In this document: in pieces, positions 7,953-16,179 of the stretch
Numbering within the stretch: the stretch's first letter is position 1
Layout: the number at the start of each line of letters is the position of its first letter
Source of the DNA: DAOTUL01 sp034437435
Lineage (GTDB): Bacteria > Chloroflexota > Anaerolineae > Aggregatilineales > Phototrophicaceae
NCBI GenBank assembly: GCA_964417785.1
Contig: CAYQJO010000031.1
Location: forward strand, 1-27,250
Direction of reading: 5' to 3'
DNA length: 27,250 nt
Notes under the pieces: model-generated
What the model was told of the DNA's origin: nothing
Databases searched by the model: none
What the model saw: the letters and a program-made list of their open reading frames with translations, nothing else
Translations under genes and position numbers: made by a program

Positions 7953-9537
7953 ATTGCTTTTCGTCACCCTGTTTCTTGTTCTGGTGTCCTGTACATCACA
8001 ACCAGAGTCCACCGAGTATATTATCCGTCTACAGGTCGATGGCAGCGAATATGCCTACCGCAATGCTGAGCCTCTGACGGTTGGTCAGTTTCTGGATGAG
8101 ATTAACATTGAACTCGGTCCATTGGATCGTGTGAACCCGGAGACCTATACACAGGTCTTTGATGACATACTTATCACGGTCACACGGGTGCAGGAAGATG
8201 AATACTGTGAAGATGTTGAAGTCCCCTATCGTACCGAAACGGTTCTTGTTGAGGGTGTTCCACCGGGCGAAGAGCGCCGCGGTCAGACAGGTGAAAGCGG
8301 TGTTGAGCAGGTTTGCTACCGGGTTGAAATCATCAACGGCATTCGCGGTCAACCAGTTCAGACCAGCCGCATTGTCACAAAAGCTCCCGTAAATGAAATT
8401 ATCTATGTCGGCCCCTCAGAGGAAACCGAACCGATACCAATCAACGGTACGCTGGCCTATATCAACAATCAGAATGCATGGTTCATGCGCGACAGCAGTA
8501 CCACCAAACGCCCAATTACCGTTACTGGTGACCTCGATGCACGGGTGTTCAGCCTGGAACCATCCGGGCGCAAACTGCTGATCGCCCGTAACACTGAAAC
8601 CAACAACACATTTGGTAATCAACTATGGTTTATCAATGACATCACCGAGCAGGAGCCAGACGTGGTTGAGCTAACACCGCGCAATGTGCTGTATGCCGAC
8701 TGGGTACCAGACCGTAGCAACACCATCAGCTACGCAACCGGCGAAGCGCGACAGGCCCCACCTGGATGGAAAGCCAACAATGACCTCACCATCATGCGCA
8801 TTGATCCAGAAACGGGCGATCATATCGATATTGAGGAAATCCTCGATGGATCATCAGGTGGTGGGTTGTATGGATGGTGGGGAACACCCTACAAATGGTC
8901 GCCTGATGGTAGCCAGCTTGCCTGGATCCGCGCCGATTCGGTTGGACTTGTCAATCTGACTGATAACACACTGGGTCCTGCCTTGCTCACCTTTCCAGTG
9001 TTGACCACTTTGCAGGATTGGTCCTGGCGCACGACGATTTCATGGTCCGGTGACTCAAGTCTGATTGCCGCAACGGTTCATGGCGCATCTGTTGGCGCAG
9101 AACTGCCAGAGAACAGTCCGGTTTTTGATATTACAGTTGCAGCGACGGATGGATCATTCAGTGCCAACCTTGTCAACCGAGCCGGCATCTGGTCTACACC
9201 GCGTTTTTCACCAGAGATTATCCGCAACGACTCTCAGTTCACGCAGGGACACATCGCCTATCTGAAAGCCCGCGACTGGGACGAGAGTATACGTGGTGAT
9301 TACGATCTGGTTGTCGCTGATCGTGACGGTAGCAATGCTCGTGTGATCTTTCCTCAGTCGAGCAACCAGCCCGGATTAAGTGCGCAGCAGTTTGCTCAGG
9401 ATTTCACTTGGAGTCCTGATGGTCGGCAGATTGCCTTCATCTATCTAGGCAATCTGTGGGTAATCGACGTGGAAACCGAGGTTGCCCATCAACTTACACA
9501 GGACGGTGGGGCTTCAAAGCCCGTTTGGACCCGATGA
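7942..9537 (+). CDS. Lipoprotein with DUF348, G5 and TolB-like propeller domains
   Basis: Start ATG 7942 (MHPKLLFVTL) gives 531 residues with a lipoprotein signal: hydrophobic segment 4-15 and lipobox LVSC with C17. A longer start at 7900 would bury the signal. Residues about 27-85 (EPLTVGQFLDEINIELGPLD) look like the ubiquitin-like DUF348 domain, and residues about 87-157 (ETVLVEGVPPGE, RGQPVQTSRI) like a G5 domain, as in YabE/Rpf-type cell-wall proteins. Residues about 170-531 carry PD40/TolB-type propeller repeats (WSPDGSQLAWI, WSPDGRQIAFI). It should be anchored outside the membrane, perhaps binding wall or surface glycan. It overlaps the gene before by 11 bases and the next by ATGA, which fits a role with the surface-polysaccharide genes that follow. 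Confidence 0.8.
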   Translation: MHPKLLFVTLFLVLVSCTSQPESTEYIIRLQVDGSEYAYRNAEPLTVGQFLDEINIELGPLDRVNPETYTQVFDDILITVTRVQEDEYCEDVEVPYRTETVLVEGVPPGEERRGQTGESGVEQVCYRVEIINGIRGQPVQTSRIVTKAPVNEIIYVGPSEETEPIPINGTLAYINNQNAWFMRDSSTTKRPITVTGDLDARVFSLEPSGRKLLIARNTETNNTFGNQLWFINDITEQEPDVVELTPRNVLYADWVPDRSNTISYATGEARQAPPGWKANNDLTIMRIDPETGDHIDIEEILDGSSGGGLYGWWGTPYKWSPDGSQLAWIRADSVGLVNLTDNTLGPALLTFPVLTTLQDWSWRTTISWSGDSSLIAATVHGASVGAELPENSPVFDITVAATDGSFSANLVNRAGIWSTPRFSPEIIRNDSQFTQGHIAYLKARDWDESIRGDYDLVVADRDGSNARVIFPQSSNQPGLSAQQFAQDFTWSPDGRQIAFIYLGNLWVIDVETEVAHQLTQDGGASKPVWTR

Positions 9538-12500
9538 CTCGACAACCGATCATCTTTGCATGTGCAGTTATTGCGCTGATTGGCAGTGTAGTTGGCGTCT
9601 TTGCCACTATGCAGCAGCGTGATTACATGCTGAGGGGTTATGTCAATCCGACACAAAGTGCTGACCTGCCCTTTCGCATCGACCGGCGTGGGGTCAATGT
9701 CGAGTTGACGCAGTATGGTGAGCCAGAGCTTCGTCAACACCTTGACTGGATGGTCGAGGCCCACGTCACATGGCTGCGTCAGGAGGTACGATGGGATGAA
9801 ATCGAACCCGAGTCAAGTGGATATGTTTGGTCAAATTGGGATCGGATCTTTCGGGTACTGGACGATTACCCAAAATTACAGTTGATTGCAGTTCTGAAAA
9901 ACTCACCGCAATGGGCCAGACAATCAGGCACCAAAACCGCCCCACCCGATGATCCCAACCAGTTTGCGAAATTCGCCTTTGAATTCGCATCACGCTACAG
10001 GGTCGCCGCTTATCAAATCTGGGACGAACCCAATATCACGATTGGTTGGGGCAACACAGAACCGCGCTCTTCAGATTACGCTGCCCTGCTCCAGGCCGCA
10101 TCACAGGCGATCCGTTCGGCGGACTCCGAAGCAATGCTGCTTGCTGCCGGACTTGCGCCAACCACCGAGACCGGGCCGGACAATCTCAGTGACCTCATCT
10201 ATTTGCGCCAACTCTATGTTTTGGGAGCAGATCAATATGTTGACGGCTTTGCAGCAAAACCCTTCGGCTTTGATAGTTCACCCTTATACCGGGATGTAGA
10301 CAGCGCCATTCTGAATTTCTCGCGTGTTGTCGCGCTGCGCGAGATCATGGTCGAACACAATGATGGAGATCGCCCGCTCTGGATCAGTGCATGGGGCTGG
10401 AACAGCCTACCGGCTGACTGGCGTGGTAACGAGTCCATCTGGGGACAGGTGACGCAAGCTGACCAGATCATGTACACCCGTCAGGCCATTGACCGGGCCG
10501 AACGTGAATGGCCCTGGCTTGGTGGTATGGTTCTGCATCACTGGCAGCCGAATGTCCCTCAAGATGATCCCCAATGGGGCTTTTCCATTATATCTGCGAA
10601 TGGGACACCAGGGCCGTTGTGGACCATGCTGGTCGATTATCCACCGCCTGATCACCCCACCAACGGCCTGTATCCACCTCGCAACACCCATGCGACCTAC
10701 AGCGGGACCTGGATTTTCAGTGATTTTGGGGCCGATATGGGCTGGACTCAGGATAGCCGACTAACCTTCTCCTTCTCCGGTCAAGAAATCGCCTTGCTCT
10801 TGCGTGAAGACGATTATACCGCTTATCTCTACCCGACAATTGACGGTCAACTGCCCGACGCTCTGCCCTATGACGCCAATGGAAACAGTTATATCTTGCT
10901 GCGCAGCGGCACTTTACAACCCAGTCAGCGGCTGGTTTTACTTGATAGCAATCTGGCTGTTCCATCGCATACGCTTTTGGTCGTCACCGATGAACTAATC
11001 CCCGATGAATCAATTAACCGCTGGCCGCTGGTTGGCTATGCGGTCAGTGGTGGCGATCTGAGTCAACCCTACATAAATCAACTGATGGTTGCCTGGATGG
11101 CTGTGGCGATGTCAACCCTGGCAGTTGCCGTCAGTTACTACATATGGCAGCCGACCGGTCTGAAACGTTACTGGTTGTCTATTAGCAATGCTGGTCAAAT
11201 TATACTGGCATGGTCTAGCGCTATCTGCTTGATGGGCGGGATGATGTTGACCTGGGGAGATGGTATTCCGTCACTGTTCCGCCGGGAACCCGTACAAATT
11301 GGCCTATCGATCCTGACTGCTGGCATCATCTACATCAACGAATATGGCATCATCCCGACTCTTCTGGCCGCAGTCGTGCTGTTCGTCATTATCTATCAAC
11401 GGCTGGAATTAGGATTCATGCTGACGGTATTCTGGGTGCCGTTTTTTCTTTTTCCGGTCGAACTCTACCATTTCGCGTTTCCGATTGCGGAAATCGTTTT
11501 CTGGATCACCTTTGCAGCATGGATGCTCAAACTACCGACCAGCATTCGACCAATCCACGTCAATAGTCTCGACATCCTGGTTATGCTGTGGATGCTCATG
11601 TCGGTGGTCAGTCTTGCATGGGTGGATTATCGCGACATTGCTATCACCGAAGTCCGCAGCCTTTTTCTACAACCCACACTCTTTTACCTGATGCTGCGGA
11701 CGACGCCATATTCGCAAAGACGCCTCGTCGATACCTTGATTGTCGCTGGTTTCGTGGTTGCCGCCCTCGGCATCGTCATGTGGCTACTCGGCGACGCGAT
11801 CATCACGGCTGAACAAAGAACCCGCCGATTGGCCGGTGTCTATGGATCACCGAACAACGTGGGGTTGTTTCTCGGACGCTGTATTCCGTTTGCACTGGCA
11901 TCCGCTCTTCTGAGTGATCAGTTTCGACGACATGCCACCATTGTTGCCCTGATTACCATGTTTGTGGCCGTTTTGCTCACTCAAAGTGCCGGTGCTTTGT
12001 TCATTGGTGTACCAGCCGGCATTGTGACGGTCCTGGTGCTGGTCTATAGACGTCGCGCTATGATACTGGTTGCCGGATTGGCCGCTCTGTTCCTGGTAGG
12101 ACTGCTGATTGCCTCCACTTCACCCCGCTTCGACCGACTCCTGTCTCTGGATGAAGGCACTAATTTCTATCGCATTCGGGTATGGCAAAGCGCGTGGAGC
12201 ATGATATCCCATCATCCGGTTACCGGCCTCGGACCAGATCAGTTCCTAAACGCTTATCGGGGTGAATACATGCTGCCCGATGCCTGGGAGGAGCCGGAAT
12301 TGTCTCACCCCCACAACATACTGCTCGACAACTGGCTTCGGCTCGGTCTGCCGGGATTACTTATCATCGGGTTGACGCAGCTTGCGTTCTGGCGACGCTG
12401 GTATGGTTATCATACCAAAATCCCTGTGATCGCGATTGGAGTAGCCGGGAGTATGATGAATTTGCTGGCACACGGTCTGGTGGATAACAGCATCTACGTG

Positions 12501-12590
12501 CTGGACCTTGTTTATATCTACGTGCTGCTTTTAGCACTTGTAGCAGCGAACGCCCGTGCTATTGACGATGATACCCCAATGATGGTGTAA
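9534..12590 (+). CDS. Fusion: glycosidase-like TIM barrel plus O-antigen polymerase/ligase
   Basis: A 1018-residue membrane protein; start ATG 9534 overlaps the previous stop in ATGA. Residues 5-26 form a signal-anchor helix. Residues about 50-370 look like a clan GH-A (GH39/GH5-like) TIM barrel, with LRQEVRWDEIEP (81-92), WDEPN (163-167, likely acid/base E165) and LWISAWGWNS (282-291). The last motif normally carries the nucleophile Glu; here A286 stands there. Residues about 380-500 seem to be a beta-sandwich. About ten or more membrane helices follow (515-1005) with the Wzy_C signature: IRVWQSAWSMISHHPVTGLG (881-900) and LSHPHNILLDNWLRLGLPG (923-941), including the conserved periplasmic-loop His. 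It likely polymerises or ligates surface glycan, with the barrel outside the cell as a sugar-binding or processing module. Confidence 0.85.
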   Translation: MTRQPIIFACAVIALIGSVVGVFATMQQRDYMLRGYVNPTQSADLPFRIDRRGVNVELTQYGEPELRQHLDWMVEAHVTWLRQEVRWDEIEPESSGYVWSNWDRIFRVLDDYPKLQLIAVLKNSPQWARQSGTKTAPPDDPNQFAKFAFEFASRYRVAAYQIWDEPNITIGWGNTEPRSSDYAALLQAASQAIRSADSEAMLLAAGLAPTTETGPDNLSDLIYLRQLYVLGADQYVDGFAAKPFGFDSSPLYRDVDSAILNFSRVVALREIMVEHNDGDRPLWISAWGWNSLPADWRGNESIWGQVTQADQIMYTRQAIDRAEREWPWLGGMVLHHWQPNVPQDDPQWGFSIISANGTPGPLWTMLVDYPPPDHPTNGLYPPRNTHATYSGTWIFSDFGADMGWTQDSRLTFSFSGQEIALLLREDDYTAYLYPTIDGQLPDALPYDANGNSYILLRSGTLQPSQRLVLLDSNLAVPSHTLLVVTDELIPDESINRWPLVGYAVSGGDLSQPYINQLMVAWMAVAMSTLAVAVSYYIWQPTGLKRYWLSISNAGQIILAWSSAICLMGGMMLTWGDGIPSLFRREPVQIGLSILTAGIIYINEYGIIPTLLAAVVLFVIIYQRLELGFMLTVFWVPFFLFPVELYHFAFPIAEIVFWITFAAWMLKLPTSIRPIHVNSLDILVMLWMLMSVVSLAWVDYRDIAITEVRSLFLQPTLFYLMLRTTPYSQRRLVDTLIVAGFVVAALGIVMWLLGDAIITAEQRTRRLAGVYGSPNNVGLFLGRCIPFALASALLSDQFRRHATIVALITMFVAVLLTQSAGALFIGVPAGIVTVLVLVYRRRAMILVAGLAALFLVGLLIASTSPRFDRLLSLDEGTNFYRIRVWQSAWSMISHHPVTGLGPDQFLNAYRGEYMLPDAWEEPELSHPHNILLDNWLRLGLPGLLIIGLTQLAFWRRWYGYHTKIPVIAIGVAGSMMNLLAHGLVDNSIYVLDLVYIYVLLLALVAANARAIDDDTPMMV

Positions 12591-12618
12591 TGAACCTAAA
12601 ATGTCCTCCGGAGTCTCG

Positions 12619-13176
12619 ATGAAAGCCACAGTCAACAAGGTACGAATTGAAGTCATCGAAGCGGATATTCTGGACTTAGCTGTTGATGTAGTGGTTGTTG
12701 TCACCGACCCTAATCTTACGGTGGATGAGTCTTTGCATCAGATTGCTGGCCCAACCTTGCTTGAACATACCGCTCAGATTGGTTGGTGCGAGGTCGGTTC
12801 CGCCGTTATTACACCAGCAGGTAACCTACCGAAAGCAACTCATGTGATCCACGCTGTCGGGCCACGCTGGGGTGAAGGCAGCGAGCGCGGCAAACTGGCA
12901 AATGTTACCTGGGCCAGTCTGCATCTGGCGGAAGGCCATCTGGCAGAGTCTGTTGCTCTTCCCGCTATCTCTGTCGGGACACTGGGCTATCCTGTCGAGA
13001 GCTGCGCCCGCATTATGATTTCACGCATCATTGACTTTACATTTGAGCCGGTAAAGCATCTGCGCCGTATCCTGCTGTGCCTGGATAACGTGAATATCTA
13101 TAGCGCTTTTGATGCAGAGTTCGCCCGGCAAATACAAAATCTTCGTGAGACAGGTGAAGGCAAGGTCCGCGCCTGA
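12619..13176 (+). CDS. Macro domain protein with degenerate ADP-ribose-binding loops
   Basis: A 185-residue single-domain protein. The start is ATG 12619, because GGAG (12610-12613) lies 5 bases before it; an in-frame ATG at 12601 is possible. The macro fold is recognisable in order: VRIEVIEADILDLAVDVVV (8-26), GSAVITPAGNLPKATHVIHAVGP (60-82) and LPAISVGTLGYPVESCARI (114-132). In active macro domains the first loop reads NAAN and is followed by a GGG-V-D segment. Here these are VVTD (27-30) and VDESLH (35-40), so the catalytic Asn and the glycine-rich loop are missing. ADP-ribosyl hydrolase activity is therefore doubtful, and a binding or structural role is possible. It lies 28 bases after the polymerase fusion. 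Confidence 0.8.
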   Translation: MKATVNKVRIEVIEADILDLAVDVVVVVTDPNLTVDESLHQIAGPTLLEHTAQIGWCEVGSAVITPAGNLPKATHVIHAVGPRWGEGSERGKLANVTWASLHLAEGHLAESVALPAISVGTLGYPVESCARIMISRIIDFTFEPVKHLRRILLCLDNVNIYSAFDAEFARQIQNLRETGEGKVRA

Positions 13177-13216
13177 AATCTATGGTAAACTCTGCAACTG
13201 AACACTCTAGCTCATT

Positions 13217-13222
13217 AGGAGG
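13217..13222 (+). promoter_or_regulatory. Shine-Dalgarno that fixes a TTG start
   Basis: AGGAGG lies 7 bases before TTG at 13230, exactly where the epimerase's nucleotide-binding strand (RVLITGGAGFLG) should begin. It overrules the in-frame ATG at 13182, which has no such site and would add 16 unlikely residues. Confidence 0.75.
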
Positions 13223-13229
13223 CATACCC

Positions 13230-14165
13230 TTGCGCGTGCTGATTACAGGCGGTGCTGGTTTTCTTGGGTCCCATCTTTGTGATCGCTTCATCAATGACGG
13301 TCATTCAGTCATAGCCATCGACAATCTGCTTACTGGCAATATGAAGAACATTGCGCATCTGCTGGATAACCCAAACTTTGAGTTTACCCATCATGATGTA
13401 ACCAATTTTATTGATCTACCCGGCACATTGGATGTAGTCCTACACTTTGCTTCACCGGCCAGTCCAGTTGATTATCTCAAATTCCCGATTCAGACACTGA
13501 AAGTGGGTGGCATGGGTACCCACAATGCATTGGGGCTGGCTCTGGCAAAAGACGCCCGTTTTCTCCTCGCCTCGACCTCTGAAGTCTATGGTGATCCACT
13601 TATTCACCCACAGCCAGAAACCTATGTCGGCAATGTGGACACTATCGGTCCGCGCGGAGTCTATGACGAAGCCAAACGCTACGCCGAATCGATGACCATG
13701 GCCTATCACCGTGTACACGGTCTCAGAACGCGCATTGTACGTATTTTCAACACGTATGGTCCGCGTATGCGACTGGATGATGGGCGAGTGGTGCCGAATT
13801 TTATCCGGCAGGCCATCAAGGGCGAACCACTCACGGTTTACGGTGAAGGCAAACAAACACGCAGTTTCCAGTATGTAGATGATTTGGTTGATGGGGTATT
13901 CAGGTTGTTGGGGTCCGATTTTTCGGAACCAGTCAACATCGGGAACCCCAGAGAAATGACCATCATAGAATTTGCTGAAATTGTCAATCGCATTGCGGGC
14001 AGCTCTGCCGGAATCATTTTTGAAGACAGCCGCATCAAAGGTGATCCTCAAACCCGGCAACCGGACATCACTCGCGCCCAATCGATCCTGGGTTGGAGGC
14101 CGCAGGTCTCGCTTGAGGAAGGACTCACAAGATCAATCGAGTATTTCCGCGAAGTCGTCCAGTAG
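13230..14165 (+). CDS. UDP-glucuronate decarboxylase (UDP-xylose synthase), SDR family
   Basis: Makes UDP-xylose from UDP-glucuronate with bound NAD+, in the cytoplasm. From the TTG start it is 311 residues, the normal bacterial length. The NAD-binding motif GGAGFLG is at 7-13. Family signatures are LHFASPASPVDY (71-82), LLASTSEVYGDPLIHPQPE (112-130) and GPRGVYDEAKR (140-150, catalytic Y145 and K149), then RIFNTYGPRM, LDDGRVVPNF and GKQTRSFQYVDDLVDG. These are much closer to UXS than to UDP-glucose 4-epimerase or dTDP-glucose dehydratase. It supplies a pentose donor for the glycosyltransferase and polymerase genes around it. Its 3' end may overlap the next gene (see the note on that gene's start). 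Confidence 0.9.
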   Translation: MRVLITGGAGFLGSHLCDRFINDGHSVIAIDNLLTGNMKNIAHLLDNPNFEFTHHDVTNFIDLPGTLDVVLHFASPASPVDYLKFPIQTLKVGGMGTHNALGLALAKDARFLLASTSEVYGDPLIHPQPETYVGNVDTIGPRGVYDEAKRYAESMTMAYHRVHGLRTRIVRIFNTYGPRMRLDDGRVVPNFIRQAIKGEPLTVYGEGKQTRSFQYVDDLVDGVFRLLGSDFSEPVNIGNPREMTIIEFAEIVNRIAGSSAGIIFEDSRIKGDPQTRQPDITRAQSILGWRPQVSLEEGLTRSIEYFREVVQ

Positions 14166-14284
14166 TCGTCGCTGTCCTGGCAGCAACAATTCTGGTCCTA
14201 CAGCCTGTCGCAAGCAGCACTCTGCTTATTGGGTTCGTTGCACTGGGTATTTTCAGCCTGATTTCGCCGGCTGCTGCACTGGCA

Positions 14285-15598
14285 GTGGTGTTAATTATTT
14301 CACCGCTGCGCGTTCTTGTCGAGACGGAAGCCACGTTTAATCTACCGGTAGACATCGGGCAACTGACATTTGCCGGTTTTGGGTTTGCCTGGGTTGCCGC
14401 ACGGGTATCGCAGCAGCATCCAATTATCTGGATTCGATTCTCACCGGTCACATTGGTGCTTATCGGCTACATTGCCGTCACCGGTTTCACGGTATTCACC
14501 GCACATTCCATTGGCGCATGGATGACCGAATGGGTCAAGTGGCTGGTTGTGCTGGTTGTTGTGATCGTCATTCTGGAACGAGACGACACATGGGAATGGT
14601 TGCTCCTGGCTGTCATAGCAGCAGGTACAGCCAATGCGATAGTCGGTATCTATATCTTCTTTGGCGGCAGCGGAGCGCCCCATTTGATTGTCCTGGATCG
14701 TTTCTACCGGGCTTTTGGTACCTTCGGCCAACCGAATCCCTTTGGTGCTTTCATGGGCATTATCGCACCAGTAGCTTTAATGGCGTCGGTCGGCTATTGG
14801 CTACAGGCATGGCAACAGCATTGGCGATTGTTACCCCTTGCCATGAGTGTTGCTTCTGCGGTTTCTGCCGTAACAATGGTGATAGCTCTGTTCGTGTCAT
14901 GGAGTCGGGGTGCATGGCTCGGTTTTGCCGCAGCGACGGTTGTAATGGCCTTTGCCCTACCCCGACGGTTGTTGCAGGGTATTACCCTCCTGGCGCTGGT
15001 TGGGATTTTTAGCGGTGCTTTGTGGATCGCTGGTCTGATTCCGCAGTCGATTTCGGATCGCATTTTGAGTGCAACTGAGGAACTGTTTGTACTCACAGAT
15101 GTACGTGGGGTAGACATCACCACAGAGAGCTACGCCATCGTAGAACGCCTTGCTCACTGGCAGGCCGCACTTAACATGGCACACGACTATCCCTGGTTAG
15201 GTGTCGGATTCGGTAATTATGCAACGGCCTATGAGCAATATCGGCTAATGAATTGGGATAATCCACTTGGTCATGCCCACAATTACTACTTGAACCTGCT
15301 TGGTGAGACTGGCATTATAGGACTTATGGGTTATATAACGCTGTTCACAGGTATAATGTGGTGGACATGGCAAATCAGGCAGCATCCTGACACAATATCT
15401 CGATCTATTGGAATTGGCTTACTCGGTACCTGGACCTATTTGCTGGTGCATAGCCTAACTGATAAGCTGTATGTCAACAACATGTTTATTCATGTAGGAA
15501 CTTTGATCGGCGTAATGGCTGTCCTATACAGAGAGACAGAACACTACAACAAGGTGCAGAGGAATGAGTCAAATTATGGTGGAAATCACCCCGGCTGA
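14285..15598 (+). CDS. O-antigen ligase/polymerase family membrane protein, start unclear
   Basis: Multi-spanning protein of the Wzy_C family. Characteristic are NPFGAFMGIIAPVAL, the segment AHWQAALNMAHDYPWLGVGF and the catalytic-loop motif HAHNYYLNLLGETGIIG. The first canonical start is GTG 14285 (437 residues), used for the coordinates here. The frame stays open back to 14117 and encodes two further hydrophobic segments after a basic stretch (INRVFPRSRP), as expected for the true N-terminus, yet there is no ATG, GTG or TTG in it. GGAAGGA at 14117-14123 stands 8 bases before ATC 14132, a possible rare start that would give 488 residues and overlap the upstream gene. It is a second polymerase/ligase-type protein beside the fusion at 9534 and probably has a different acceptor or polymer. 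Confidence 0.85.
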   Translation: MVLIISPLRVLVETEATFNLPVDIGQLTFAGFGFAWVAARVSQQHPIIWIRFSPVTLVLIGYIAVTGFTVFTAHSIGAWMTEWVKWLVVLVVVIVILERDDTWEWLLLAVIAAGTANAIVGIYIFFGGSGAPHLIVLDRFYRAFGTFGQPNPFGAFMGIIAPVALMASVGYWLQAWQQHWRLLPLAMSVASAVSAVTMVIALFVSWSRGAWLGFAAATVVMAFALPRRLLQGITLLALVGIFSGALWIAGLIPQSISDRILSATEELFVLTDVRGVDITTESYAIVERLAHWQAALNMAHDYPWLGVGFGNYATAYEQYRLMNWDNPLGHAHNYYLNLLGETGIIGLMGYITLFTGIMWWTWQIRQHPDTISRSIGIGLLGTWTYLLVHSLTDKLYVNNMFIHVGTLIGVMAVLYRETEHYNKVQRNESNYGGNHPG

Positions 15599-16178
15599 AA
15601 CCGCCAAACGCAAGTTCACGAACCCGCTTGATCCACTCATTCGCCACATTGCGCATCGCATGGGTGGAAGCAAGGCAAAGGAACTGGAGCGTTTTCTCAA
15701 ATTCGCACTTGTGGGTTTCTCCGGGGCCGTGATTGACCTGACCATCCTGGCAACCTTACAGGCGACTATTCTACCGCCTGTGGATAGTCAGAACCAACCG
15801 AACGACTTCAATGTCGCGCTGGCGACAACCTGTGCATTTATCACAGCCGTGATCAGTAATTTTATCTGGACACGGCTGTGGGTCTATCCAGACTCTCGTA
15901 CCCGTTCAGTGCGGCGGCAGTTAACCCAGTTTGCTATCGTCAGCGTTATCGGATGGGTGGCGCGGACAATCTGGGTTACATCCATGTATGTATCTTTTGG
16001 TAATAGTCTTACACCTCAGTTGCTGCCTCTTATTCACCAGTTCCAGGCGGATTTTGTTGCCACACCAGATGCTGTCAAACGCATAGGATCAGTGGCGGCT
16101 CAGCTTGTGGCGATGGTCTTCGTGATGATGTGGAATTTCTTCGCCAATCGCTACTGGACCTATAACGACGTCGATTGA
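15564..16178 (+). CDS. GtrA-like membrane protein
   Basis: A 204-residue protein of the GtrA/DPMS family: a cytoplasmic basic N-terminus (1-44), then four membrane helices (about 45-68, 84-107, 121-145, 174-193). Family marks are FLKFALVGFSGAVIDL (44-59), ISNFIWTRLWVY (97-108) and the C-terminal NFFANRYWTY (191-200). GtrA proteins are thought to help move polyprenyl-linked sugars across the membrane. The start overlaps the O-antigen ligase end by 35 bases, and AAGGTG stands 7 bases before ATG 15564. A second ATG at 15576 is possible. It is followed after one base by a glycosyltransferase gene, supporting a role in lipid-linked sugar handling. Confidence 0.87.
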   Translation: MSQIMVEITPAETAKRKFTNPLDPLIRHIAHRMGGSKAKELERFLKFALVGFSGAVIDLTILATLQATILPPVDSQNQPNDFNVALATTCAFITAVISNFIWTRLWVYPDSRTRSVRRQLTQFAIVSVIGWVARTIWVTSMYVSFGNSLTPQLLPLIHQFQADFVATPDAVKRIGSVAAQLVAMVFVMMWNFFANRYWTYNDVD

Positions 16179-16179
16179 G

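Noticed and set aside
13452..14081. 209-codon open frame on the minus strand inside the UDP-xylose synthase gene
   Set aside because: It is the antisense shadow of a well-conserved gene and shows no recognisable domain.
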